From contig CAZSBG010000002.1 of NCBI GenBank assembly GCA_964605145.1, positions 1 to 64,000 of the forward strand: a stretch of 64,000 nucleotides of DNA, read 5' to 3'. Of the stretch, positions 9,502-22,100 are shown piece after piece. The notes below the pieces were generated by a model, which was given only the letters and a program-made list of their open reading frames with translations, made no database searches and was not told the DNA's origin. This DNA is from CAZSBG01 sp964605145 (lineage in GTDB: Bacteria; Zhuqueibacterota; Zhuqueibacteria; Thermofontimicrobiales; Thermofontimicrobiaceae). Made by a program: the position numbers and the translations under genes. Every line of letters starts with the position of its first letter. Position 1 is the first letter of the stretch.

Positions 9502-10105
9502 TATTTCCTCATAATGAATTTAAATCAATAAATTTTGTTAAATTTTTGGTAATATAGAAAAATAATATAATAATGTCAAGCAGAAACTCTTTTCCATAAA
9601 AATAGTTTAACTAAATAAATTATAAGAGATTAAAATCGTTATTTTGTAATAATTATAAGGGTAGCATTTTTTGTTATTTTGTCTTGGTTAAGCTTGTTTA
9701 ACTTAATAAAATATTAAACTTTGTGAGAATGAAAAATGATATTAAAAAAGTGTTGTAAAAGCAAAAAAAACTTAGTATCTTACAAGCTGATAAAAAAATC
9801 TGTTTCAATCGGGTACAGTGTGCATTTCTGTTATACTCAAAAATGGGACTGAGAAAAAAATTGTGATGTTCTGTGCCTATTTTATTGAGAGTTAGCACTT
9901 AAATCACCGGCATAGTTTTTGTTACAGATTGTTTTAACTTATGTTATTTGTTTAATCTATCAATTGGACTTGATTCAAGCCAATTTCTTAATAGAAATCT
10001 TGATCAATACTGCACTGCTACAGAATTTAGAATCTGCATCGGACCTGTCTTAATTTTACCAGATTTTATTTTGCAATTATTTAGTTTTGGGAGAGGTGAC
10101 TCATA
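9502..10105. other. AT-rich intergenic region upstream of the giant surface protein
   Basis: 604 bases between divergently transcribed genes, markedly AT-rich, and presumably holding the promoters of both. No credible coding sequence is seen; the short open frames have no ribosome site and no recognisable protein. A loose inverted repeat, TTGTTTAA (about 9693-9700) with TTAAACTTTG (about 9714-9723), is present. A strong ribosome site, GGGAGAGG at 10090-10097, serves the giant gene. I could not single out a promoter with confidence. Confidence 0.5.
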
Positions 10106-13100
10106 ATGATGTCAATGAAACGTGTTTTGCCCCTGATTATTTTAGGGCTTGCATTCAATATTGCTTATGGGGGGGATATTTCACCATTTACAGTCAGCCC
10201 GGCGGACAATGAAGCCGGCGAATCATGCATTTACACTTTTACGTTTACAACTTCGCTGACTGGTAATGGAGCGGATGTAGGAATCCCTGTCGATGGAAGA
10301 ATTGTTATTACTTTCCCTGCCGGTTTTGATCTATCGGAAGTTGAACTGGCACAGTTTACCAGCAGCGGACTTGGCGACTTTTCCACTATTTCCGGCAGCG
10401 GTAATGAAATCACGCTTGTGAGAGATGGCACCGGCCCTGCAATTTCAGGCGACACCGAGGTGGGCGTAAAGGTAGGCGTGATTGGCAATCATACAACAGC
10501 TTCAAATTATACAGTGAATTTAGAAACCCAGCGAAATGATGAAACTTCAATTGATACGGGCGTTTCTTCATCGTTTACGATATTACACGGCGCTCTCGCT
10601 TCTTTCAGCATTGACCCAATTTCAGACCAGGTAGCCGGCACAGGTTTTACAATTATAATTACAGCCCAGGACGAATTTGGGAATCGAGTGAATTCGTTCA
10701 CAAATACGGCCCTGCTTTCCGATTTAACAGGCACTCTTTCTCCGACAGCTACGGCAGGTTTTCTTTCCGGAGAGTGGAGCGGAACGGTTCAAATAACAAA
10801 AGTGCATAACGAAAATACCATAACCGTAACATCTGATAATAAAGCTGGTATTTCAAATCAGTTTGTTGTGAATCCCGGTGCATTGGACCATTTTGTTTTT
10901 GAAACAATAAATAGTCCCCAAACTGCCGGAACACCAATGACAATTCAAATTTATGCAAAAGATGGTTACGGTAATATTGTCACGGGCTTCACTGATATAG
11001 TCACCCTATCCGATAATACCAACACAATTTCACCGACAAGCACCGGTGCTTTTTCTTCCGGTCAGTGGACGGGTGATGTGATAATTTTTGAAAGACAGAA
11101 CGACGTGGTCATTACGGCTTCTTACAATGGCGCTTCAGATCAGTCGAATCAATTTAATGTACAAGCCGCTGAAGTGAATCATTTCCTCATTCAATCCATT
11201 GCCCAGCAAAATGCAGGAACACCGTTTCAGATTGAAATTATTGCACGTGACGAATACAACAATCAGGTTGATCAATTTAATGAAACTGTGGACATTTCTG
11301 ATTTAACAGGAACGATTTCGCCAAACATCAGCGATAACTTTTCAGGAGGTTATTGGGCAGGCAATGTAAATGTAACATCTGTCATGACGAATAATATTAT
11401 CTCTGTCGAAAGAACAACGACTGGTACAGAAAATGGATCGTCCAATGGATTCAATGTGGTTCATAACAGCCTGGATCATTTTATGTTTGATTCAATACCG
11501 ACATCCCAGACAGTTGGCAAGTCCATAAATATTTCCATTTCAGCGAGAGATGCTTACGACAATATTGTCACGAGTTTCACTGGAACGACGAGTCTAAGTG
11601 ATTTAACCGGGACCATCAGCCCCGCTATTTCCGGGAATTTTAGCAGCGGAGAGTGGTCTGGCAATGTAACGATCACCCAGAGCCAGACAGCAGATAAAAT
11701 ATCCGCGACCAGTGGTAGCAAAACCGGTTCATCAAATACATTTAATGTGAACCCGGAGGTGGTTCATCACTACCGATTCGAAACCATTACCAGCCCGCAA
11801 ATTGCCGGCGAACAATTCAATATTACAATTACTGCCGAAGATGTTTACAATAACCGAGTGACCAGTTTCAATAATTCGGTCGACCTCAGCGATCCCACAG
11901 GCACAATCTCTCCGGCGACCAGTGGAAATTTCAGTTCCGGGCAGTGGACCGGCATGGTATCGATCACGGAAAGCCAGAGTGACATTACTATTACCGCAAG
12001 TCGGGCTGGGATAGAAAATGAATCCAATTCTTTCAATATCAATCCCGCGAGTCTCGATCACTTCTCTATTGCTACAATAGGCACCAAAGCTGCCGGGGTG
12101 CCATTTACAATTACAGTCACAGCGGAGGATACCTATAATAATCGTGTTATGGATTTCACGGGAACAGTAACCATCGCAGATATTTCCGGTTCCATATCTC
12201 CAACAAGTAGCAACGCTTTCGATATGGGCCAGTGGAGCGGCGATGTTACCATTACTCAGGTGACTTCCAATGACAGGATCACGGTAACGAACGCGGCTGG
12301 CAGCGAAACCGGGAATTCGAACTATTTCGACATTGTTGCCGGCAACATTGATCACTTTGATATAACGACAATATCAAGTCCGCAGACAGCGGGGAATTCG
12401 TTTTCCGTGATCATCACTGCGAAAGACGCTAATGGCGCGACAGTGACCGATTACACCGGCACGGCGAATTTAAATGATTTGACCGGGACACTTTCACCCA
12501 AGGTAACGACCAGTTTTGAAAATGGCGAGTGGAATGGCGAATTGAGTATAACAAAAAGTTATGCAAATAATAAAATCACTGTTTCCGGCGCCGGTAAGTC
12601 CGGAAATTCAAATGAATTTGATGTGTGGGCAAATACACTGGATCATTTTACATTTGATAATATCACCAGCCCAAAAACAGCCGGCATCGGTTTTTCAATT
12701 TCAATCAACGCAAGAGATGTCTATGAAAATTTAGTGACGTCTTTCTCCAGTTCAGTTGGATTAAGTGATGACACAGGAACAATAAGCCCGACATCCACAA
12801 CGAATTTTTCAGACGGCCAATGGACCGGGAGCGTCACGATTACACAGGCGCAAAATGATATTGATATTACAGCGACCTACAATTCGGTCAATGGAAAATC
12901 GAATATTTTTAACGTTCAGGCGGCTTCACTTCAATCGTTTTCTATAGATAATATCAGCACACAGCAGGCGAATGAGTCGTTTTCAATTCGAATGACAGCG
13001 TTGGACGGTTTTGGAAATGTGGCAAAACAATTTACCGGAAAGGTAGATATCTCTGACGAAACAGGCACAATAAGTCCAACAGAAAGCGGCAATTTTGACG

Positions 13101-16100
13101 ATGGTCGCTGGAGCGGAAATGTGGTTATTCCCCAGGCGTATGAGGATAATTCGATTAACGTGGTAAACCAGGCTGGAAGTGAAACAGGCACGTCGAATAA
13201 TTTTGATGTGATTTCCAGTTCTGTTGATAGATTTGTAATCGGTTCGTTGGGAACGCAGGAAGCGGGACAGGAATTTACGCTTTCAATTGAGGCCCATGAC
13301 GAGGCCGGTAACCTAGTGACCAGTTTTAGTGGCACAGCTTCATTATCTGATTTAACCGGTACGCTGATGCCCAAGACGACCGGAAATTTTAGTGGCGGGA
13401 TTTGGTCCGGCAATGTTGAAATCACACAAAGCATTACAGCGAATCAGATCACAGTTACGAGCAGCGGGAAAGCCGGCAATTCAAACAGTTTTGATGTGAC
13501 CCATACTGATATTGATCATTTTACCTTTGATCTGGTCAGCAGCCCCCAGGTTGCCGGGCAGTCATTTCAGGTGACGATTTCAGCTGAAGATGCGTATAAT
13601 AACAGAGTGACAGATTTTTCCAGCACTGTGAATTTGACAGATGATACCGGCACATTAACGCCGGCGGTGAGCGGAAATTTTTCAGGCGGACAGTGGCAGG
13701 GAAATGTCACAATCACTTCCAGCGGAACAGACGTGGTAATTTCAGCAAATGGAGCCGGGAAGGTCGGATATTCAAACGGCTTTAATGTAAATGCTGCTGC
13801 ATTGAATCGATTCGTCCTCGAGACAATCACAACTCAGGCAGCCAGCGAACCATTTACAATTCACATCACAGCGCAGGATAATTATGGTAATACAGCGACC
13901 CAGTTTTCCGGTAAGGTTGACATTTCGGATCAGACAGGAACGATCAGTCCCTTGGAAAGTGGTAGCTTTGATGATGGTAGATGGAGCGGAAATGTTGTTG
14001 TTTCTCAGGCGTACGAAAATAATGTAATTTCCGTGGTGAACCAGGGCGGCAGTGAATCCGGTACATCCAATAGTTTTGATGTAATTTCGAGCAATGTTGA
14101 CAGGTTTGTCATCGGTTCGCTGGGTACGCAGGAGGCCGGCGAATATTTTACGCTCAGTATTGAAGCGCAGGATAATGCCGGAAATGTGGTTACAAATTTC
14201 ACAGGCACCGCTTCTCTGTCAGATTTAACCGGGAGCATTAGTCCCTCCACCACAGGCAATTTCAGCGGCGGGCGCTGGTCAGGAAATGTGAGGATCACGC
14301 AGAGCATGACCGCCAATCAGATCACGGTTACCAGCGGCGGAAAGGCCGGGACTTCGAACAGCTTTGAAGTGACGCACTCCGATCTGGATCATTTCTGGTT
14401 TACCCCGATCGGCAGTCCGCAAATCGCGGGACAGTCTTTTCAAATAAAAATAGTGGCGGAAGATGCCTATGACAATCAGGTGACGTCTTTTACCGGAACA
14501 GTGAATTTATCGGATGACACAGGCACCCTGACACCGTCACTTAGCGGAAATTTTTCGAATGGTGAATGGCAGGATTATGTGACGATCACAGCAAGCGGAA
14601 CCGATGTTTCGATTACGGCAAGTGGTTCCGGAAAAACCGGGTCTTCCAATGGTTTCAATGTGAACGCCGGATCGCTGAATAAGTTTGCCCTGGAGACAAT
14701 AACCACCCAGGCTGCCGGCGAACCGTTTACGATTAAAGTGACCGCGCAAGATGCATACGACAATACTGCAACTCAGTATTCCGGCAAAGTAACGATCTCT
14801 GATGAAACCGGCACTGTGAGCCCCACTGAAAGCGGTAATTTTGAGGATGGTCGCTGGAGCGGAAATGTTGTGGTTTCACAAGCTTTTGCGAACAATGCCA
14901 TCACGGTGGTAAACCAGGGAGGCAGCCAAACCGGCAGTTCAAATTATTTTGACGTGATTTCCAGCTCAGTCGATCGGTTTGTTATTGATACCATCAGTCA
15001 ACAGGTGGCAGGTGAGGCGTTTACCATTTCAATTCAGGCCGTCGATGGCGCCGGGAATGTCGTTACAAATTTTACAGGCACCGCATCACTTTCTGATTTG
15101 ACCGGAACAATCAGCCCAACGACGACCGCGAATTTTACCAGTGGCGAATGGAGCGGCAGCGTGACCGTGACAAAAAGCCGAACCGGGAATCAGATCACAG
15201 TCAACAGCAGCGGCAAGGCCGGTAATTCCAATTCATTTGATGTAACTCACGCCGAACTTCATCATTTCACGATTGAATCCATTCCCAGTCCTCAGGTCGC
15301 AGGAACGGAATTTCAAATTACTGCCTATGCCATGGATAATTTCGAAAACAGGGTGACATCATTTAATACGTACGCGAACCTTTCCGACGACACCGGGACA
15401 CTCAGCCCAACGGTTACTCCCAATTTTTCCAGCGGACGATGGTCGGGTGCGGTGACCATTACAAAAAGTCAAACCGATGTAAAAATATCGGTTTCGCGCA
15501 ATGGCAAAACAGGGGTGTCAAATATTTTCAATGTGATCCCCGGGGCGCTGACCCGTTTCGAGATTGGAAATATCAGTACCCAGGCCGCCGGAGAACCTTT
15601 TTTTATCACCATGACTGCGCTCGATGCAAATTCCAATGTGGCCACTCAATTTTCAGGGACGGTCAGTATTTCTGATCTTACCGGCACCATTTCGCCGACA
15701 GTGAGTAACAATTTTGATGATGGAAAATGGTCAGGTAATGTGACCATCAGTCAGGTTTTGACAAATAATAGCATAACTGTAGTGAGTTCAGGTGGATCGC
15801 AAAGCGGACAGTCGAATGACTTTGATGTGATTTCCAGCTCAGTCGATCAGTTTCTCATCAGTAATATACCAAGCCCACTGGTTGCGGGTGTGCCGTTTTC
15901 TGTAACCATTACTGCTGTGGATGCGGATAATAACGTTGTCACAAGTTTCAATGGTACTGCTTCCCTTGCCGACCAATCCGGCACCATCTCGCCAGTAACG
16001 ACCACCAGTTTTACCGACGGAGAATGGACAGGCGACATCACATTAACAAAATATTGGAACAGTAATAATATTACCGTGACGAGCAGTGGGAAAGCCGGGG

Positions 16101-19100
16101 TATCCAATAATTTTACAGTGCTGTATAATGATCTGGATCATTACGAATTCGACACCATTGCCAGTCCGCAAACGGCCGGCGTCCCTTTCACGATTCAAAT
16201 TACAGCCAAGGATTTATACGATAATGTCGTTTATAACCACACAACGCCGGTAACACTTTCTGATAATACGAATTCCATTTCTCCGACAGTATCCGGCAAC
16301 TTCAATTCTGGCGTGTGGAGTGGTGATGTGATAATCACAAAGAGTCAGGCAGATGTGGAAATAACAGCATCTGGCAGCGGGAAAACGAATCAGTCCAATA
16401 AATTCAACGTGAACTCTGCAACGCTTCACCATTTTACGATAGATTCGATAACAACGCAGGCAGCCGGTGAACCATTCCCGCTGACAGTTCGAGCTGAAGA
16501 CAGTTACGACAACCTGGTTACATCTTTCTCCGGAACCGTAGACATATCGGATTTAACCGGGACAATTTCTCCTCAAAAAAGCGGTAATTTTTTAGCGGGA
16601 AAATGGACAGGTAACGTGACAATCACGTTGGTGAGAACAAATGACAGAATCACCGTTGTTCGCACAGGTGGCTCAGAAAGCGGATATTCAACCTATTTCG
16701 ATGTTGTCTCCAGTTCGGTGAGCAAATTCACGTTTAATTCGATTACCAGCCCCAAAACTGCCGGCCAGCCGTTTACAATTACCATTACTGCGAGAGATGA
16801 GGACGATAACGTTGTTGATACGTTCACTGGTTCATTGTCGCTGAATGACTTAACCGGCACCATGACTCCCAAAGCAACGGGCGCTTTCAGTGCGGGTATT
16901 TGGTCCGGTGATGTAAAAATAACAAAATCGTATTCCGGGAATAAATTAACTGCTTCAGGCCTTGGAAAATCAGGAGAATCGAATGCGTTTGACGTTGTTG
17001 CCGGCAGTCTTGATCATTTTGTTTTTCAAAATATTCCCAGTCCGCAACGGGCAGGGCAGAACTTTGCAATTACCATCATTGCCAAAGATTCAATGGAAAA
17101 CACGGTGACAAATTTTAATAATACTGTAAATTTAAGCGACAATACCGGGACGATTACTCCTGTAGCAACCACAAATTTCACAAACGGCCAGTGGTCGGAT
17201 CTTGTGAATATCACCAAAAAACAAAATGATGTATTTATCACCGCCTCGCGTCTCAGTCAAAGCGGAAATTCAAATCTGTTCAATGTAAATGCCGGAAATT
17301 TAGCCACGCTTAAGGTCATGGATGCTGCTGGTGGCAGAGGGGTGGAAATTGGAGACAGAACAATAACGCTGGACGACAAGATAACGATGTACGCGGCTGG
17401 ATTCGATGATTTTGGGAATTACAGTCGTGATGTTTTCGCGAACTGGTCCGTCAGCGGAACGCTGGACGCCCCGAATCCAATACAGGGCGCCTACACGATT
17501 TTTGATCCGGTGAACCCTGGCACTGCCGGAAAAATTTTTGCAGATAGCACCGGACTGAACCCGGATTCAACCGGCACCATCAACGTTGGCAGCATAGCCT
17601 ACGTAAAAATAAGAACAGCGCCCGGTGGCGCCGGCATTGAACTGGGAAATACGTCGATCACAGCGGATGAGAATCTTCCATTATATTGCGCCGGCTATGA
17701 TGCCGGGAACAATTACATCGGCGATGTCAGTGTGCAGTGGAATTCATCGGGAACATTGTTCCCTGCAATCAATGATACCGGCGCGGTGATAAACTTTCAG
17801 CCGCAAACAGCGCCTGCTTCAGGAAAAATTTATGCGGTGCATGCCACAGCAAATAACGATTCCACCGGAACAATTACCGTCAATCCCGGCGCGCCGGTCG
17901 GAAATATTTCGCTGACGCCGACGCCGTCCGTTATACCTGCGGATGGCAGCACCAGTTCAATTATCGCGTCAGATGTCATACGCGATGCCGATTCAAATAT
18001 TGTTTCAAAAAACACGCATTTTACTGTAAGCACAACCCTGGGCACAATCACTACGACAGATGTAAATCCAATTTTACCAAATATTCAGGTGGCGGCGGAT
18101 GATTCCGGGAAAATACAATTCACATTGCAATCCTCAACAACAGGCGGAACCGCATACATCAGCGTCAGCAGTGTGAATGGAAGCGCAACCGGCAATACTT
18201 CGGTCATGTTGAGCAGCCTGAGCATTGTTTCAGTGACCAGCACATCTTTTGCGGTGTCCCAGGGGCAGACCAATGTTCCAGTTGACCTGGTTGTTGAGAA
18301 TCTCGGCGCCAGCACTGTGACAAGTTTGGCATCAGGTCTGATTTTTAAAGGCCCTGCGCCGCAGTTCGAAAACAGGAATGCCGATTTTCCGAGCGTCATT
18401 CGCACCGATGGCGTCACATTCATACCGAGTGGCGGAATTCGAACGCTGAGCTTTCTTGTTACGGTGGGTGCAAATGCAAATACTGATAGCGTCATAATTG
18501 ATGGATGGATTTCCGGCCAGATCAGTGGCGTTGCTGTCACCGATACTTTTGCTGTCTCAACCTGGAAATGGGCAGTGCAGTCTCCGCCGGATTTGAAAAT
18601 TACTAAAATTTCATCCTTGCTCAGTGAGGTGACTCAGGGAAGAACCGGCGTCAATATTTCCATGACCGTCACAAACAATGGCCAGGCAGCGGCGAATGTC
18701 GTTTTGGATACCCTGAGTTTCTGGTCGGTGAATATGTCAAGAGATGTCACCAGTGAATACGACATCATTCCCTCCATAACCAATTCACAGATAATTCAGG
18801 GCGACAGCGCAACAGAACAATTCGATTTTACAGTGAACGTCGGTTCGGCAGCAACGCTGGGCCAGGTGATCATAAATGGAGAGATCCGGGGAACGGATGC
18901 AAATGCCGGGACGCTGAAAATTGATAACACCGCAGATACAACCCATGTCTGGCTGGTGCAAAACGCGCCTATCGTTGGGATAAAGGGTTTTTATCCATCT
19001 CAGTTGCAGGTGACAAAGGATCAGAAAGTGCCCTGGAATCTGACAATGATCGTGGAAAATAACGGCGGCACACCGGTCAGGTTGGACAGCGCTCGCGCGT

Positions 19101-22100
19101 CATTTTTCCTTGGGGGAAGTGATGTCACCTCAGAATATACTGTGACCAACCCTGTTATCTTTTCCGGTTCCGGCACGAATATTCTGGCCGGCGGCATGGT
19201 GGACACGCTCACGTACGTCATCGATGAAACAGGGGGAAGCGTGGGCCAATTAACCATTCGAGGGATGCTCCATCTTTTGGATATCGGGACAGGTAATCCT
19301 ATTATCGATGAAACATACAGCGGTGTACTTGTCCAGGAACCGGCACAGTTGAGTATCATCAATATTCTTCCATCTCAGACCAGCGTTACCCGAAACCAGG
19401 GTCAGGATTGGAATGTAAAGGTTGTTCTTCTGAACGAAGGTGGAACCGATATTGAAATTGATACAAATGTAGCGAATACCTTCATTAATTTCAGCACAGG
19501 CAATGATTTTGTCATAAACCAACCTGACTCCCTGAGCAAAGGCGGGTTAGCGTTACGGGCCGGCACCATTGATACGCTTACATTTACCATCAATGGCACC
19601 GGAATGGCAACTGGGAATGCAATAATCTCTTCCCAGGTGTGGGGATTGCAAACGACCAGTGGCGACACAACGATTGCCACATTCACAAGAAATATTCCAG
19701 TTGCTATTGAAGAACCAGCCAGGGTGCGAATTCTATCAGTCGTCAATAAATCGCCAAACCCACCGTACGTGAACCGGGCCCAGGTATTTCCAATCCATGT
19801 CACTCTTGAGAACAACGGTGAAGATGAAATCGCCAGCGCAACCGTGAAAATGACATCATCCGGCAATTCAATTGTTGATTCATTGAATCTGCTGTTTGAA
19901 AATATTGACGGAAATGGTGGAAAAAAAGAACTGGTGCTCAGCATTAAAGCAGATAGTCTGGCTTTGGTGCCGGAAGTCTTTTCTGCTGAAATCACTCAGG
20001 CATTCGCGCAGAATACAATCGAACCGGCCGGAGTAACGTATGAACCGGCAGCGGACTCGTTAGACACGGTCACTATTCAGAATTCGGCAACATTTCAGAT
20101 TTCAAATATCGTGGTGCCGGATACAATTTTGGCGTCCCAGGTGGAGCAATGGCAGATTAAACTTGTGGTGTCTAATGCAGGTCAGGCGACTGCCGTTATA
20201 GAACCGCCGGCCGCGGATGATATTGTCATCAAAGTGAACGACGTCACACAAAAAGATTACTTCATCGAACCACCGGAAGCGCTGTCCGGCGGGGGGCTCG
20301 AATTGGCAGGCGGCGCCATCGACACGCTGATATATGTGGTTTCCATCACCGGCAATGAAGCGGGGAGCGCATCTGTTGAAGCAGTTTTGCAGGCCAATGA
20401 TAAGAACAATCAGCAATTGCTCATTGCACCTGGCCGACGCGATTTCACCATTCGTTCGTCTGCTGCTGTGCAGCTTTTCAAAACAGAGCCGATTTGCTTC
20501 AATTATGATGGCGAAAAAGGACTGGTAAATCGGGGACAAACTTTTCCTGTGCGTGTGTCAGTGCAAAATCTTGGGCGCAAGTCAGTACGAGATGTTATGG
20601 TCAAATTGACCACGAGCGGGAATTCTATCATAGCAAACGATCAGCTAACAATTACTTCCATTGAATATAATGAAACCAAATATGCGGATTTTCAGATCAC
20701 TGCGAATCCAGCTATGGTGAATCTCAATGAGGTGTTCACTTCCGAAGTTCTTTCAGCGATTGAACATGATACCGGTTTCCCGGCTGTAATTGATAACAGC
20801 GGCGACAGCAAGGCAAGAATTGCCATCCAGGATTCTGCGAAACTTCAGCTTGAGGCATGGACCGAGACAAGGGATTCGGTGTATACCATCAATCAGCAGT
20901 TCAATTTGAAAGTGCGGGTCAATAATCTTGGCGATTCGCCTGCGGGCGTGGACGACTCAGGCTTGATTGGGCTGTTCGTACCCGAAAGTTACAGAATTAT
21001 TGTGGGACCTGATACCCTGGAGAATAATCATGTCATCTCCTTTGCGCCAGATCAAATTCAGCAATTCTCTGTATTAACTCCTGAGGTGGCCTCCGGTCCA
21101 GATACAATGAAAGTATCCATGTTAAATATTCCGAGAGATAAAAATATCAATCAAAAAGCTCAGGCAGTACAGGTAGACGACAGCGTATTTGTGAGAACCG
21201 AAGCATCGAATATTTTATATACTACATCTGTGATTGCTCCGGAGGGCGCAGTGGATAACATCGTTTCCACGCATCAATTATTCAGGATTCAATCATCGAT
21301 TCGATTTTCCGGAAATTTGACCGATGTACAAGCAATTCTGAAATTGCCCGATGAAATCGGCCAGCCTCAATATAAATTTCAATTCCAGACCGGAACAATG
21401 GATACTGTGACGGATATTGTTTCTCATCAGCCGGTAATATGGGATATTGTTGCACCGGAGTCGCGCGATGAGGGATTTCGAACATTCGACATAACCATTG
21501 CCGCAACAGAGAAAGGTAATCCGGTTCGGTTAAATTTTCAGGATTCGGTGAGGGTAAAAGCGGTGAATCGGGCGCGGCTCAATTTGAATGCTGAAATAAC
21601 ATCTCCTGAAGGCGCGCGCAACGGACGTTTGACCATTGGACAGGAGTTTGAAATTAAGGCAATTGTTGACAATTTGGGAGACGCTGCTGTAGAAGGAGAG
21701 GGATCGTTGAAAATTAATCTCGGTTCCGGCGGATATTCTTTCGTCGATACCACCGATACGTTTGTAAAACCATTTTCTGTTGATACAGCAGTTGTGTGGA
21801 ACGTGAAAGCGCCGGAAAAAAGTACGTCTCCTTCTTATATCAGTGTCATTTATGAAACAAAGCCAAATGATGAAAATACCGGGCTGGATGCCTGGACGAA
21901 CGAAAAAGATGTTTCACTCATTGAGGTAGAAACGGTCGAAGCCGGGAATCTTGAACTGGCAATTTTCATTCAGGGACCTGATGGCGCGAAAGACAGCGTT
22001 ATTTCGACGCATCAGGAATTTATCATCGGTGCGTCAGTTACATCTGATGGTGTTAAGAACATCAAGGCAAATATGCAGCTTCCGACGTCATTTTCATTCG

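Noticed and set aside
9698..9898. 66-residue minus-strand frame in the AT-rich spacer
   Set aside because: No ribosome site, skewed composition and no recognisable fold.
10592..17295. CRISPR-like tandem repeats
   Set aside because: The units are long, coding, adjacent and diverged at the DNA level, with no short repeat/spacer pattern.
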